Shown piece by piece: positions 1-9,689 of a DNA stretch of 64,000 nt. The stretch comes from Erinaceus europaeus (Eukaryota; Chordata; Mammalia; Eulipotyphla; Erinaceidae). Both the position numbers and the translations under genes were made by a program. The notes beneath the pieces are model-generated. The model ran no database searches. It was not told the DNA's origin and worked only from the letters and a program-made list of their open reading frames with translations. Within the stretch, counting starts at the first letter, position 1. The number at the start of each line of letters is the position of its first letter. The stretch is taken from the NCBI RefSeq assembly GCF_950295315.1, contig NC_080172.1, positions 110,212,353-110,276,352 on the forward strand, written 5' to 3'.

Positions 1-335
1 CTAGGAATAGATCCTAAGGAGTCAAACACATCCATCCAAAAAGATTTGTGCATACCTATGTTCATAGTAGCACAATTTGTAATAGCCGAAACCTTAAAGC
101 AACCCAAGTGTCCAACAACAAATGTGTGGGTGAGAAGGTTATGGTCTATATACACAATGAAATATTACTCAGCTATTAAGAATAATGAATGTACTTTCTT
201 CACCTCATCTTGGATGGAGCTTTAAGGAATCATGTTAAGTGAGATAAGCCAGAAAGAGAAGGGTGAATGTGGGATGATTTCACCGATAGTCATAAGTTGG
301 GAAATGAGAACAGAAAGAAGAAACACAAAGCAGAA
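1..335 (+). mobile_element. L1 3' end fragment
   Basis: The sequence reads like the end of mammalian L1 ORF2 and the start of its 3' UTR. It has the stretch for 'tactcagctattaag', then a 'gatggagctttaaggaatcatg' type segment, then 'gtgagataagccagaaag', all in the usual L1 order. No open frame of useful length remains. It is directly followed by the tail of a type A SINE. Placement in L1 is established by the recognised order of motifs; the subfamily is unknown. Confidence 0.75.
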
Positions 336-352
336 CTTGGAGTAGGATTGAA

Positions 353-528
353 GTATTACAGAAGGTGAAGCAGGTCTGCAGGTGTCTTTCTCTCTTCTCT
401 TTCTTCCACTCCTCTCTCCATTTCTTTCTGTCCTATCTAACAATGACAGCATCAATAACAACAATAATAACTACAACAACAATAAAAAAAAACAACAAGG
501 GCAACAAAAGGGAAAATAAATAAATGTA
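353..528 (+). mobile_element. tRNA-derived SINE type A, 5'-truncated
   Basis: Only the body and tail are present: 'gaagcaggtctgcaggtgtc', a CT-rich block, 'ctgtcctatctaacaatgac', an AAC/AAT-rich stretch, then 'caagggcaacaaaaggg' and an AAATAAAT tail. The tRNA-like head is missing, so this is a 5'-truncated copy that cannot be transcribed from its own internal promoter. Confidence 0.85.
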
Positions 529-529
529 A

Positions 530-985
530 AAAGAAATTTTTTAAAACATTTAGCTAAGAAATTCTCCAGATTAAAGAAGGGGAGAGACCTTAGATCCAGC
601 AGACCAGGAGAAATCCAAGAAAAAAAAATTGCTCCAAAACCAAAGTTTTCCATTTTTTATTTTATTTTATTTTTTATAGAGACAGCCAGATATTGAGAAG
701 GAAGGGAGAGCTAGAAAGAAAGAGAGACAGAGAGACATCTGTAGCACTGTTTCACCACTCATGAAGCTTTCCCCCTGCAGTTGGGGATTGGGGGCTTGAA
801 CCTGGATCCTGGGGCATTGTAACATGCGCTCAACCAGATGCACCATCACTTAGGCCACCAAACCAAAGTTTTTGGAGGCCCATAGCAGTTAAAATGGCAA
901 AGATCAAAACAAAGGGATAATTCCAAAGACTTCTAGAGAAAAATAGCCATCTACAAAAATTTTAAAAAAAAAAGAGCCTCTAAAA
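530..985 (+). mobile_element. Old L1/HAL1-like ORF1 remnant, left part
   Basis: The text (for example 'aaaatggcaaagatcaaaac' near 894) resembles the ORF1 region of old L1 or HAL1 elements. It is interrupted by a SINE at 646-859 and continues beyond the SINE/Vingi block at 4286. No frame is intact. The assignment rests on recalled family text and on continuity with the right part; it could be another LINE remnant. Confidence 0.4.
646..859 (-). mobile_element. tRNA-derived SINE type B with TSD
   Basis: This is a complete reverse-complement copy: T-rich tail at 650-675, purine-rich body, 'gaagctttccccctgcag' core and the head ending 'gcaccatcacttaggcc'. The target-site duplication is 'aaaccaaagtttt', seen at 637-649 and 860-872. 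The SINE landed in the old L1/HAL1-like sequence. Confidence 0.85.
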
Positions 986-1201
986 CTGTTAGCTGATTTC
1001 TTTTTTTTAATATTTATTATATTTATTTATTCCCCTTTGTTGCCCTTGTTGTTTTATTGTTGTCGTCATTGTTGAATAGGACAGAGAGAAATGGAGAGAA
1101 GAGGGGGAAGACAGAGAGGGGGAGACAAAGATAGACACCTGAAGACCTGCTTCACCGCTTGTGAAGCAACTCCCCTGCAGGTGGGGAAACTGACGATCCT
1201 T

Positions 1202-4200
1202 CCTAGCCGACTGAATCCACATGGATCCCAGTCACTTTCAAAGCCAGCAACAAGCAGCTTCTGACAGCTTTCAAGCTGTTGGTCCTGCTCTTCGAGTCCT
1301 CCAACTTAACGTTGAGGGACTGTCCTTTGCCAAACGTGTTCTTATTGGTCAATTGGCAATACAGCATTAGGCAGATGTTATTTGCCTACAAGAAACACAT
1401 ATAGCAATCGATGAAGCTGCTCGATTCACCATCAGTGGATTCAATTTAATATGCTATAATCTCCATCCTAAACACGGCTGAGCCATCTAGGCTAAATCGT
1501 ATCTTGTGGACGTTTACCATATGACCTCTTCGACCTTCTACGACTCCATTCCTATTGGAACTATTCAGCTCGTCAACGTATATAAGCCTCCCAGTGCTTC
1601 ATGGGATACTGAGGTCCTGCCTAGCCCGAATCACCCAGCCGTTTACGTTGGAGACTTTAATAGTCATCACCAAGACAGGGGATATTCCTCCACTCATGCT
1701 GACGGCTCTATCTTAGCCGACTGGGCTTCAGCAAATGACCTCTCCCTATTATACGATCCCAAACAGCCAGGCTCTTTTCACAGTGCTAGATGGAATAAAG
1801 ACTCGCCACCCGACCTGTGCTGGATTAGCACAGTCAACGGCCAAGCCTTTCCCGCTACGAGACAAGTTCTCAAGATCTTCCCACACAGTCATCACCGCCC
1901 AGCTATCATCCACATTGGTTTCCAGCTCCCACTGATTCTGTGCTCGGAGAAACTAAGATGGAACTTTCGGAAAGCAAACTGGCGTCTGTTCAGTGATCTT
2001 ACCAACAAATCTATTCCTGCAATTCCAATTAACTCTATCCCCTCTGAAGATTCCTACAGGCGCTTCCGCCAAGCCATCTTCAAAGCAGCTTCCCAAGCTA
2101 TTCCTCGTGGGAGACGTGCTAACTATATGCCTTATCTTGATGCTGAATGTGAGCAACTACTAAAGCAGTATGAGTCGGGTGACCCAGATGTAGGCAACCA
2201 TCTCATTGCCTCCCTGGATGCAGCACGCCAAGCCTGCAGGCAACAACTCACGAAAAGTCTGAACTTCACTCACTCAAGTAGGAAGGCCTGGAAGCTTCTT
2301 CATAGTCTGGGTGCCGGTAGCCAACCCTCTCCCGTCTCCCATCCTCCCGTATCTCCAAACTCAGTGGCCAGTCACCTAACTCAAGTTGGACGTGCTAAGA
2401 TCGACCCAGTCTGGAAAAGAGAAATTTCCCATGAGTGGTCATCCCACTTCCATTTATCTTGTCCATCTCCAAAACTCTCTCCCTTTACACTGTCTGAACT
2501 GGAAGACGCTTTGAAGAGGGTTAAACCGGGAATGGCTGATGGCTATGATAACATCACCCCAGAACTCATTCTTAACTTGGGCCCCGCGGCAAAGAAGTGG
2601 CTCACTACATTCCTGCCCCACGTCTTGGAATCCAAATCTATGCCCAAAATTTGGTGTCGTGCGAAGATAATAGCAGTTTTGAAACCAAAGAAAGACCCAA
2701 CACTGGCCACCAGCTATAGACCAATTTCTCTCCTCTCCATGTGTTACAAACTCCTTGAGAGGCTGCTTCTGTCACATATTTCTCATCTTACAGACAAATT
2801 CCTATCACCCGCCCAAGCTGGTTTCCTCCCAGGAAGATCTACCTGCGAACAAGTCCTGGCCCTCTCAACTTACATTGAAAATGGATTCCAGAAGAATTTA
2901 AAGGCAGGTTCTGTCTTTGTTGATCTCACAGCAGCCTATGACATGGTCTGGCACCATGGTCTCCTAGTCAAGATCTCAAGATGCCTGCCTCCATGGGTGG
3001 CCAACACTATATCATTTCTTCTCCAAAACAGAAGATTCCGGGTGCATCTGGGTGACAAGTCTAGCAGATGGAGACTTGTCTCAAGTGGCCTCCCCCAGGG
3101 CTCTGTTCTGGCTCCTACGCTATTTAATATTTACATCAATGACCTTCCAGAAACTTTTTCAAGGAAGTTCATCTACGCCGATGACATCTGCTGTGCAACT
3201 CAGGCATCCAAGTTTGACATCCTTGAGGAAACACTCACGAAAGACATGTCTCTGATATCTGATTACTGTAAAAAATGGTGACTAATCCCTAGCACTGCAA
3301 AAATGGTATCATCTGTTTTCCATCTACACCATGCCTCGGTCTCACGTGAGCTTAATGTGCAGCTTGGCGATACGAGAATCCGGCATGAAGCCCAGCCAGT
3401 CTACCTTGGAGTTACTCTCGACCGCACCCTGTCATTTCACGAACATCTCATAAAAACTGCAGCAAAGGTGGGCGCGAGGAATAACATCATTGCAAGACTG
3501 GCCAGCTCCTCATGGGGCGCGAGCACTTCCACACTACGCTCATCCTCTCTGGCATTATGCTATTCCACTGCAGAATACTGTGCCCCAGTATGGTTCCATA
3601 GCCCCCATGTCCACTTGGTCGATTCCACATTATATTCCTCCATGAGGATAATTTCTGGAACCATCCGTTCCACCCCGGTTCCATGGCTGCCAGTTCTTAG
3701 CAACATCGCCCCGCCAGATATTCGTCGGGATGCGGCATCATCTAAGTTCATTTCCCACGTCTACGCTCGACTGGACATGACAATATACGTGGATATCTTC
3801 GCCCACCCTGTCCAACGCTTGATGTCTCATCATCCAATTTGGTCCCCTATGCCTACTTCTCTGTTCCAGACTCTTGGAAACAGAGTTGGCAGTCAGCTGA
3901 GGTAAAGAACAAACACCTCATCACAGACCCCTGCAAGGGTCAACCCGGCTTTGACCTAGCACGTTATGATTGGGCCCTCCTCAATCGCTATCGAACAGGC
4001 CATGGCCGGTGCGCCGCTATGTTCCATCGCTGGGGGCCCAGAGACGACCCGAACTGCCCCTGCGGCTCCAGACAGACTATGACCCACATAGTCAATGACT
4101 GCCACCTCTCCAGATTCAAAGGAGGTCTCAAAACTTTACACCAGGCTCAACCTGACGCTGTTGACTGGCTACGGAAGAAGGGCAGATGCTAGAAGAAGAA
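1202..4200 (+). mobile_element. Near full-length Vingi-type non-LTR retrotransposon
   Basis: A 3.0-kb LINE with one ORF, about 19 bp of 5' leader and almost no 3' UTR; it ends in a short AGA/GAA-type repeat at 4190-4200. Domains in order are an APE-type endonuclease, a reverse transcriptase and a C-terminal CCHC knuckle. No RNase H region follows the RT. This layout, the RT motif text and the hedgehog-like setting match the Vingi clade, a sister of Ingi known from hedgehogs (recalled literature). Short duplications 'gatcctt' (1195-1201) and 'gattctt' (4203-4209) may be its TSD. Its base composition is clearly more GC- and CpG-rich than the flanks. Confidence 0.85.
1221..4192 (+). pseudogene. 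Vingi ORF: endonuclease-reverse transcriptase, disabled
   Basis: The likely start is ATG 1221, giving about 990 codons; the open stretch beginning at GTG 1506 only reflects earlier stops. Endonuclease motifs: LNVEGLS (residues ~29-35), QETH (1389-1400), GDFN (1650-1661), SHHRP (1887-1901). RT motifs: FVDLTAAYD (from 2916), GLPQGSVLAP (from 3087), YADD (3174-3185). The CCHC knuckle has Cys 4055, Cys 4061, His 4085 and Cys 4100. Lesions are in-frame stops at 1368 (TAG), 1479 (TGA), 1488 (TAG) and 3279 (TGA, probably a decayed CGA), plus a frameshift between about 3840 and 3870. All visible catalytic motifs survive, so decay is recent relative to neighbours. The enzyme would nick target DNA and prime reverse transcription of its own RNA, but this copy cannot encode it. 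Confidence 0.85.
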
Positions 4201-4285
4201 GGGATTCTTATGCCTGTCCTTGCGCTTTGCACCACCAGCTCTTAACCCGCTGCGCTACAGCCCGACTCCCTGTTTGCTGATTTCT

Positions 4286-4800
4286 GAACAGAAACTAAAG
4301 ACTAGAAAGGGTTAGTAAGACATATTCAAAATTCTGAGTGGAAAAGTTCTCCACCCAAGAATATCTTATACTGCAGGTTATTTATCAGATTGGAAGAAGG
4401 CATAAAGAGCTCATCAGGCAAGCAACTGCCAAAGGAAGGCATCACCACTAAGCCAGACCTTCATGAGATACTACAGGGACTCACATGGCATGAAAGTATA
4501 GAATGACTTCACCCACAGGGGAAAACAAAGTTATGAAACTAAGTAAATCTTAATGGAGACTGTAAACTTAAAGACCGCAGAACTCAGGTTGATAAAGGGT
4601 TGGGGTAGGGGGAACTGGAGGTGAAAGATGGCTAAAAGGTGGCCCAGTGGATTTGGGTGCAGGAATATTATTGATAATGTCATGGGTGATGGTTATATTA
4701 TAATGTATTATAATATTGCAATTTTGAGGAGGTGATAAATTGAACTTCTGAGATACATATAAGCTTGCAAACCAAGGATAGCTCAAAAATAATTAAAGAC
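4286..4800 (+). mobile_element. Old L1/HAL1-like ORF1 remnant, right part
   Basis: The text 'ctccacccaagaatatctta' and then 'aaggcatcaccactaagcc' resembles the C-terminal ORF1 region of old L1/HAL1 elements. It continues the left part found at 530-985. It is strongly decayed. From about 4560 onward I recognise nothing definite. Confidence 0.4.
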
Positions 4801-4911
4801 TACACAAAGCTGCATTGCAATGTTTTCTAGACCTCTAAACCATTTATTTAATTGTAGGGGGTCCATTTTTTTTGTGGTCACAAAGGCTTAACCCCATTCA
4901 AACTAACTTTT

Positions 4912-5036
4912 GTTTTTCAGATAAAGAGGCAGAGACTGAGAGGTGGGAGAAAGGAAAAGAAACCACAGCACAGAAGCTTCCTCCATTGTAGTGGTGACTA
5001 GTCCCAAACCTGGGTCATGTACATTTAAAAGCAGGC
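4912..5036 (-). mobile_element. Degenerate SINE (type B-like)
   Basis: A decayed reverse-complement SINE: 'agaggcagagactgagagg', then 'cacagcacagaagcttcctc', then 'cccaaacctgggtcatgtac'. The order matches type B tail-core-head, but many bases differ and no TSD is clear. Confidence 0.5.
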
Positions 5037-5668
5037 ACTCTCTGCCCTGATCCAGCTTTCTAACTCTTTTTCCAACTATGACCACCATCTCCCCAGACAA
5101 TAACCTGGGTCCACCTGCATATTAGATGTCAGTCTCAGGTAAAATTTGGTAAAGTCATGGGCTTCTTGGGATATACCTTAAATAGACCGACTAGCTTTTT
5201 CCAAAACGGGGACCCAAAATCCTCATCTGCAATACTCCAGCCTTTAGTTCCATGATTAGTCAACAATTTGTGCTGCTTTATATGTTAACTCTTTTTCAGC
5301 CACCAGGTTCCAGATGCTACCATGATGCCAACCTGCCTTTCTTGGGTAGACGACCCTACCAATTTGTCCTGGAGCCTCACCTTCCCAGGCCCTACCCCAC
5401 TAGGGAAAGAGAGAGGCAGGCTGGGAGTATGGATCTACCTGTCAATGCCTATGTTCAGCAGGGAAGCAATTACTGAAGGCAGACCTTCCACCTTCTGCAC
5501 CTCATAATGATCCTGGGTCCATACTCCCAAGGGATGAAGAATAGGAAAACTATCAGGGGAAGGGATGTGATATGGAGTTCTGGTGGTGGGAACTGAGTAG
5601 ACTTGTACCCCTCTTATCCAATAGTCTTGTCAATATTTCCACTTTATAAATAAATTTTTTTTTAAAAA
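5037..5668 (+). mobile_element. Repeat R, 5'-truncated copy
   Basis: This copy begins inside the family near 'gccctgatccagctttct' and runs to 'ttttataaataaa' plus poly-A. It carries the typical core 'caccaggttccagatgctac' and 'gggagtatggatctacctg'. Short open frames inside it recur in every copy but are not conserved as protein. It abuts a second R copy. Confidence 0.8.
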
Positions 5669-6045
5669 AAGTCACCAGGTTCCAGATGCCATCAGGATGC
5701 CGGCCAGGCTTCCCTGGATTGAAGACCCCACCAATGTGTCCTGGAGCTCAGCTTCCCCAGAGACACACCCTACTAGGGAAAGAGAGAGGCAGACTGGGAG
5801 TATGGACCGACCAGTCAATGCCCATGTTCAGCGGGGAAGCAATTACAGAAGCCAGACCTTCTACCTTCTGCAACCCTCAATGACCCTGGGTCCATGCTCC
5901 CAGAGAGATAGAGAATGGGAAAGCTATCAGGGGAGGGGGTGGGATATGGAGATTGGGCGGTGGGGATTGTGTGGAGTTGTACCCCTCCTACCCTATGGTT
6001 TTGTTAATTAATCCTTTCTTAAATAAAAAAAATTTTAAAAAAGCA
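5669..6045 (+). mobile_element. Repeat R, variant 3' end
   Basis: A second R copy starts at 'caccaggttccagatgccat', directly after the poly-A of the first. Its 3' end is different: 'gttaattaatcctttcttaa' replaces the usual 'gtcaatgtttcctttttat'. The copy at 53064-54004 shares this ending and many diagnostic bases (gccggccaggcttccctg), so the two define a subfamily. Confidence 0.8.
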
Positions 6046-6195
6046 GGAATATTACCCAGATAAGCTATCTTGCTAGAACTATGCCTTCTTTTCTACCACA
6101 ATGGCCCTTGTTTTAGTAACCTTTCTGTATTTCAATATTTTATTGAGGTATATTGGTAATTTCTTCCTTCATAATGAAACTCTATTCTTCTTTTA

Positions 6196-6378
6196 TATAA
6201 TAAATTTATTTCTTAGATAGAGACAGAGACAAATTGAGAGGGAGAAAGTCAGACCCCTGCAGCGCTGCTTCACTACTCATGAAGCTTTTCCCCTGCAGGT
6301 AGGGATCAGGGCCTTGAACCTGGGTCCTTGTGTACTGCAATGTGAGGGCTTAACCTGCTGCACTACCGCCTGATGCCC
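6196..6378 (-). mobile_element. tRNA-derived SINE type B
   Basis: Reverse-complement copy with AT-rich tail, 'agagacaaattgagagggag', the core 'gaagcttttcccctgcagg' and a head ending in 'ctgcactaccgcctgatgcc'. It is diverged by scattered substitutions; no clear TSD. Confidence 0.8.
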
Positions 6379-6503
6379 TCTATTCTTTAACTGCAGCTTT
6401 GCTTCTTCTTCATACTACCTTCTTCCTATACACCTTTTTACTTTTGCTTCTCTTCTATTTTTTTCAGTGGTGGTTTGTTTTTGTTTTTGTTTTTCTAACC
6501 TCA

Positions 6504-6781
6504 TTTTTTAAATATTTATTCCCTTTTGTTGCCCTTGTTTTATTGTTGTAGTTATTGTTGTTATTGATGTTGTTGTTGTTGGATAGGACAGAGAGAAATG
6601 GAGAGAGGAGGGGGAGACAGAGAGGGGGAGAGAAAGATAGACACCTGTAGACCTGCTTCACCACTTGTGAAGTGACTCCCCTGCAGGTGGGGAGCAGGGG
6701 GGCTCAAACTGGGATCCTTACACCAGTCCATGCACTTTGCACCACTTGCACGTAACCCACTGCATTACCGCCCAACTCCCC
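6504..6781 (-). mobile_element. tRNA-derived SINE type A
   Basis: Full-length reverse-complement copy: 'ttcccttttgttgcccttg', a GTT-rich stretch, 'ggataggacagagagaaatg', the core 'cacttgtgaagtgactcccc' and the head ending 'cattaccgcccaactccc'. Confidence 0.9.
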
Positions 6782-6784
6782 TAA

Positions 6785-6896
6785 TCTTCTTTTTTTAACT
6801 TTACTGAATTTGATAGAACAGAGAGAAATTGAGAGGGAAGGGGAATAGAGGAGGGAGGGTGGGCTGTGGTGCACCTGCTTAAGCACACACATTTTT
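6785..6896. mobile_element. Rearranged SINE type B (tail minus, head plus)
   Basis: Positions 6788-6865 hold a type B tail and body in reverse complement ('gacagagagaaattgagaggg' region). Positions 6866-6896 then hold a type B head on the plus strand, stopping at 'aagcacacacatt'. This is the geometry expected from twin priming with loss of the middle, or from two independent insertions. The head stops at the same base as the tailless insertion at 7540-7577. Confidence 0.5.
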
Positions 6897-8480
6897 TATT
6901 AGTGATTTAATATTTATTTACAAAATTACCAGTCAGCATGTGTATAATTCCACACCATTCCCCACCACTAGAGTTCTAAAACTCCAATCCCTCTATTGTA
7001 AGCTACAGCAGTTCTCCTAAATCTGCAAATATGAGTCAACTATTTCTACAACTATCTGTCTATATCTGTATATAATTGCCCTTTCTTTTAAAGGTCCCAT
7101 CTTCTCTTCCTTTCCAAGATACACATAGCCTTATTACTACATCCAAATGTCCCTTTCTTTTCCCTCTCTCTCTTTGGGTCCTGATGGAGTTGGAGTTCAG
7201 AGCCCTCTTATCCTCTCTCTCCTATCTCCCGAGTATTTAGTGATCAGAATTTGGCACTCTCTTCTTCCTATCACTTCTCCATTGGGAGTATAGATCAAAA
7301 TTAGGTAGGAGGGTAGGAGTTCTGGCTTCTGTAATTGCTTCTCCACTGGACTTGGATGTTGGCAGGTCAATCCATACTCCCTGCCTTTTTCTATCCTCCC
7401 TTAGTGGGGTAGAAGTGAAGTTCCAGGACACATTAATGAGGTCATCTGCTCAGAGAATTCAGAATGGAATTATAGTAGTGTCAGCAACTTGGTGGCTGAA
7501 AGGTGGCAGAATACAAAGTGAGACAAAATGGTTAATGAAGGTCTGGGTGGTGGCGCACCTGGTTAAGCACACACATTACAAAATGGTTAATGAACAGGAG
7601 CCAAAAACTAGTAACAGAGCAGATGATATTAGGAATATTAGGGTAGAAGGAAGCTGGGATATCCTTTGGGGCAAGTTTCTAGAGACCTATGACTATTGTG
7701 GTTTTCACTTGAGTTTGATAGTTAACATGGAGTCGGACAAAAATATTGTCAGAGAAGGTGGTGTCAGAGTAGAGAAAAGGATTAGAAAGTTGGATTAGAA
7801 AGTTGGATTAGAGCAGAGAGTAGCTCTCATTCTTGAAAAAAAAAATCTAGGAATAAAATTAACTGTTTACCTCATCTCATCCACCTGTTTCAGGGCCTAT
7901 ATGTATATTTATATTTAGCACAAAAATTTAACCTCTGAATCCCTATTGATCTAAGCTCGAATTTCATAGTCACAATGTTCGTGGGAATATTGCCGTCTGT
8001 GATCATTTGGGACCAGTCTTCCTCTAGTGGTAGGGCAGTCCCTACCTTTGCTGCCTTAAGGTGAGGGCAAGGTCCTGTGAAGGCCAGCAAGAGGTCTTAT
8101 GATGATGTTCCTAATGGAACTGACCAGTGGTGGTGGGGAGAGAGGGATCCATTAGAGGTCTAAACCCATCATATTTATGTGGGAATCCAAGGGTTCCTTG
8201 ACTAGGGCCCCAAATGATGGGGTTGTTTGATATTGACCAAAAAAGGTCATTATTAACTGAGCTAGTCTCTTGCCCTTATCCAACTTTTGTAGTCCTCTCT
8301 TTATCTGATGACCTTAGACGTTCTCCCAGTTGTTTAAGCATTGAGTGTCATTTGTTGTTCACAAGCAGGATTAAGTTTTTGGGATCTGTCTTCTTTGGAC
8401 CTTTCTGCTAGATTGCCAAATTAATTTGGTCTAAGTCTGATCCATTAGAGAATTATGATGCCTTCTTAAGGCACTTCTAA
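6897..8480 (-). mobile_element. Repeat R, older long-3'-end form
   Basis: A long, decayed reverse-complement copy. Its 3' side (6897-7200) has extra sequence absent in the young copies, ending (sense) in a TAAATCACTAATAAAA-type tail. From 7270 onward it follows the common core ('cttctgtaattgcttctcca', 'tccatactccctgcc'). It shows that young R copies have a shorter, replaced 3' end. A 38-bp SINE-head insertion sits at 7540-7577. The 5' boundary near 8480 is approximate. Confidence 0.65.
7523..7594 (+). mobile_element. Tailless SINE-head insertion (38 bp) with 17-bp TSD
   Basis: 'acaaaatggttaatgaa' occurs exactly at 7523-7539 and at 7578-7594. Between them (7540-7577) lie 38 bp matching the first 38 nt of type B SINE, ending 'aagcacacacatt'. 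There is no body and no A-rich tail. The SINE would continue 'aca', which is also the first three bases of the TSD, so the 3' junction shows microhomology. This is the structure of a tailless retropseudogene. Confidence 0.8.
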
Positions 8481-8587
8481 AATTCCAGGCTTATTAAATC
8501 TAAATCTTATCACAGAGTTTAATTAGTTACTTTTATTTTTTTATTTAATTAGTTACTTTTATTTTGAGTTCTATAATTGTCCTCTAT

Positions 8588-8806
8588 TAAACACACACAC
8601 TGCCATGCACAAGGACCCAGGTTTGAGCCCCCACCCTGAGAGATGAAGCAGGTCTGTAGTTGCCCCTTTTTCTCTCTTCCTTTCTGTATTACATCCCCTC
8701 TCAATTTTTCTCTGTCCTTTCAAATAAAATAGAAATGGAAAAAGCCTTCAGGAGCAGTGGATTCCTCTTGCCTGCACCCAGCCTCAGTGCCCTGGTGGCA
8801 ATTAAA
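8588..8806 (+). mobile_element. tRNA-derived SINE type B with 3' module
   Basis: From 'acacacactgccatgcacaa' through the core and CT-rich body, then an A-rich bridge and the extra module 'caggagcagtggattcctct' to 'gccctggtggcaatt'. The head is degenerate or truncated. Confidence 0.7.
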
Positions 8807-8962
8807 GAGAGAGAGAGAGGGAGAGAGACATAGAGAGAGACCTGCAGCACTGCTTCACCACTTGTGAAATTTTCCCCCTGTGGGTAGAGACCTGGGGCTT
8901 AAACCTGAGTCCTTGCACATGGTAACATGTGCACTTAACCAGATGTACCACCACCCGGCCTC
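8807..8962 (-). mobile_element. tRNA-derived SINE type B
   Basis: Reverse-complement copy abutting the previous SINE tail to tail: GA-rich body, 'cagcactgcttcaccacttg', 'ttccccctgtgggtagagac' and the head ending 'gtaccaccacccggcctc'. Confidence 0.8.
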
Positions 8963-9424
8963 TTGTTTCTAACCTTCTAACCGCTATTGCTCCTCTACCT
9001 TCATTTAATCATCATCCCTATAACTCCAACTGTCACATAAAAGTGGATATATCCTCAACCTTCGGCACTGACATCTCCCCTGAATTTCAGATTCAAACAT
9101 ATAACTTCCTCTTAATTAATTCTACCTGGATATCTTGTAGGCACTATAAATAATAGTCAAGATGGCATTTAACATATTCTCTCAAATCCATCTTTATTTC
9201 CTGCATTCTATTTTGACATTGGTATGAATATGCTTCCTACCCAAGACACTGAAATTAGAAACAAGAATCATCTTTGATTGCCCATTCCATTTGCTACATT
9301 AATCAAGTTTTTCTGACTTATTCTATCAAAATTATTCAAATGTCATGCCTTCTTCTCCAGTCTTACTGCTGCTCCCTTATTTAAAGGTCCTGGTAATCAT
9401 AAATCAGTTTATTTAGCAAACTCT
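8963..9424. other. Unique sequence, nothing recognised
   Basis: AT-rich text without SINE, L1 or R landmarks and without a convincing frame. A short open frame through 8929-9153 starts inside the SINE and has no support. Confidence 0.5.
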
Positions 9425-9586
9425 TTTTTAAATTTTTTATTATTGTTATAATCATTTTATTTTTCTTTTTTACCAGAGCACTACTCAGCTCTGGCTTATG
9501 ATGGGGGTGGGGATTGAACCTGGGACTTTGGAGTCTCAGGCATGAGAGTCTCTGTACATAACCACTATTCTGTGTCTACCCCCCAC
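9425..9586 (-). mobile_element. tRNA-derived SINE type C
   Basis: Reverse-complement copy: T-rich tail, 'actactcagctctggcttat', 'ggggattgaacctgggactt', 'ggagtctcaggcatgagagt' and a head ending near the C-rich run at 9580. Recognised from type C copies at 29103, 48615 and 54641. Confidence 0.75.
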
Positions 9587-9689
9587 CCTTAATAATCTGC
9601 ATTCATTTCCCTTAGTTAACCTTTTACTCTCAAGCTCCCTAAAATTCACCAAAGTTATCTTCAAAAAAATAAAAACGATAGAAAGAAAA

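Larger units (their letters stand above)
1002..4269 (-). mobile_element. tRNA-derived SINE type A, split by a LINE insertion
   Basis: The tail and body lie at 1002-1201 and the tRNA-like head resumes at 4201-4269, both in reverse complement. The whole unit is flanked by 'ctgttagctgatttct' at 986-1001 and 'ctgtttgctgatttct' at 4270-4285, a 16-bp target-site duplication with one mismatch. That proves the two halves are one SINE and that the 3-kb block between them arrived later. About 12 bp of the SINE core seem deleted near 1188. Confidence 0.9.

Noticed and set aside
1506..3281. A free-standing 591-codon gene starting at 1506.
   Set aside because: The start is a GTG just after in-frame stops. 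The endonuclease motif continues upstream in the same frame to ATG 1221 and the RT continues past the TGA at 3279, so this is one broken Vingi ORF.
1202..4200. Contamination or misassembly as the source of the foreign-looking, GC-richer 3-kb block.
   Set aside because: It sits cleanly inside a hedgehog-type SINE whose two halves and TSD flank it, as expected for real integration.
7540..7577. Functional tRNA genes at SINE heads.
   Set aside because: Heads have A- and B-box-like text but do not form a full tRNA with an acceptor stem; all continue as SINEs or are truncated.
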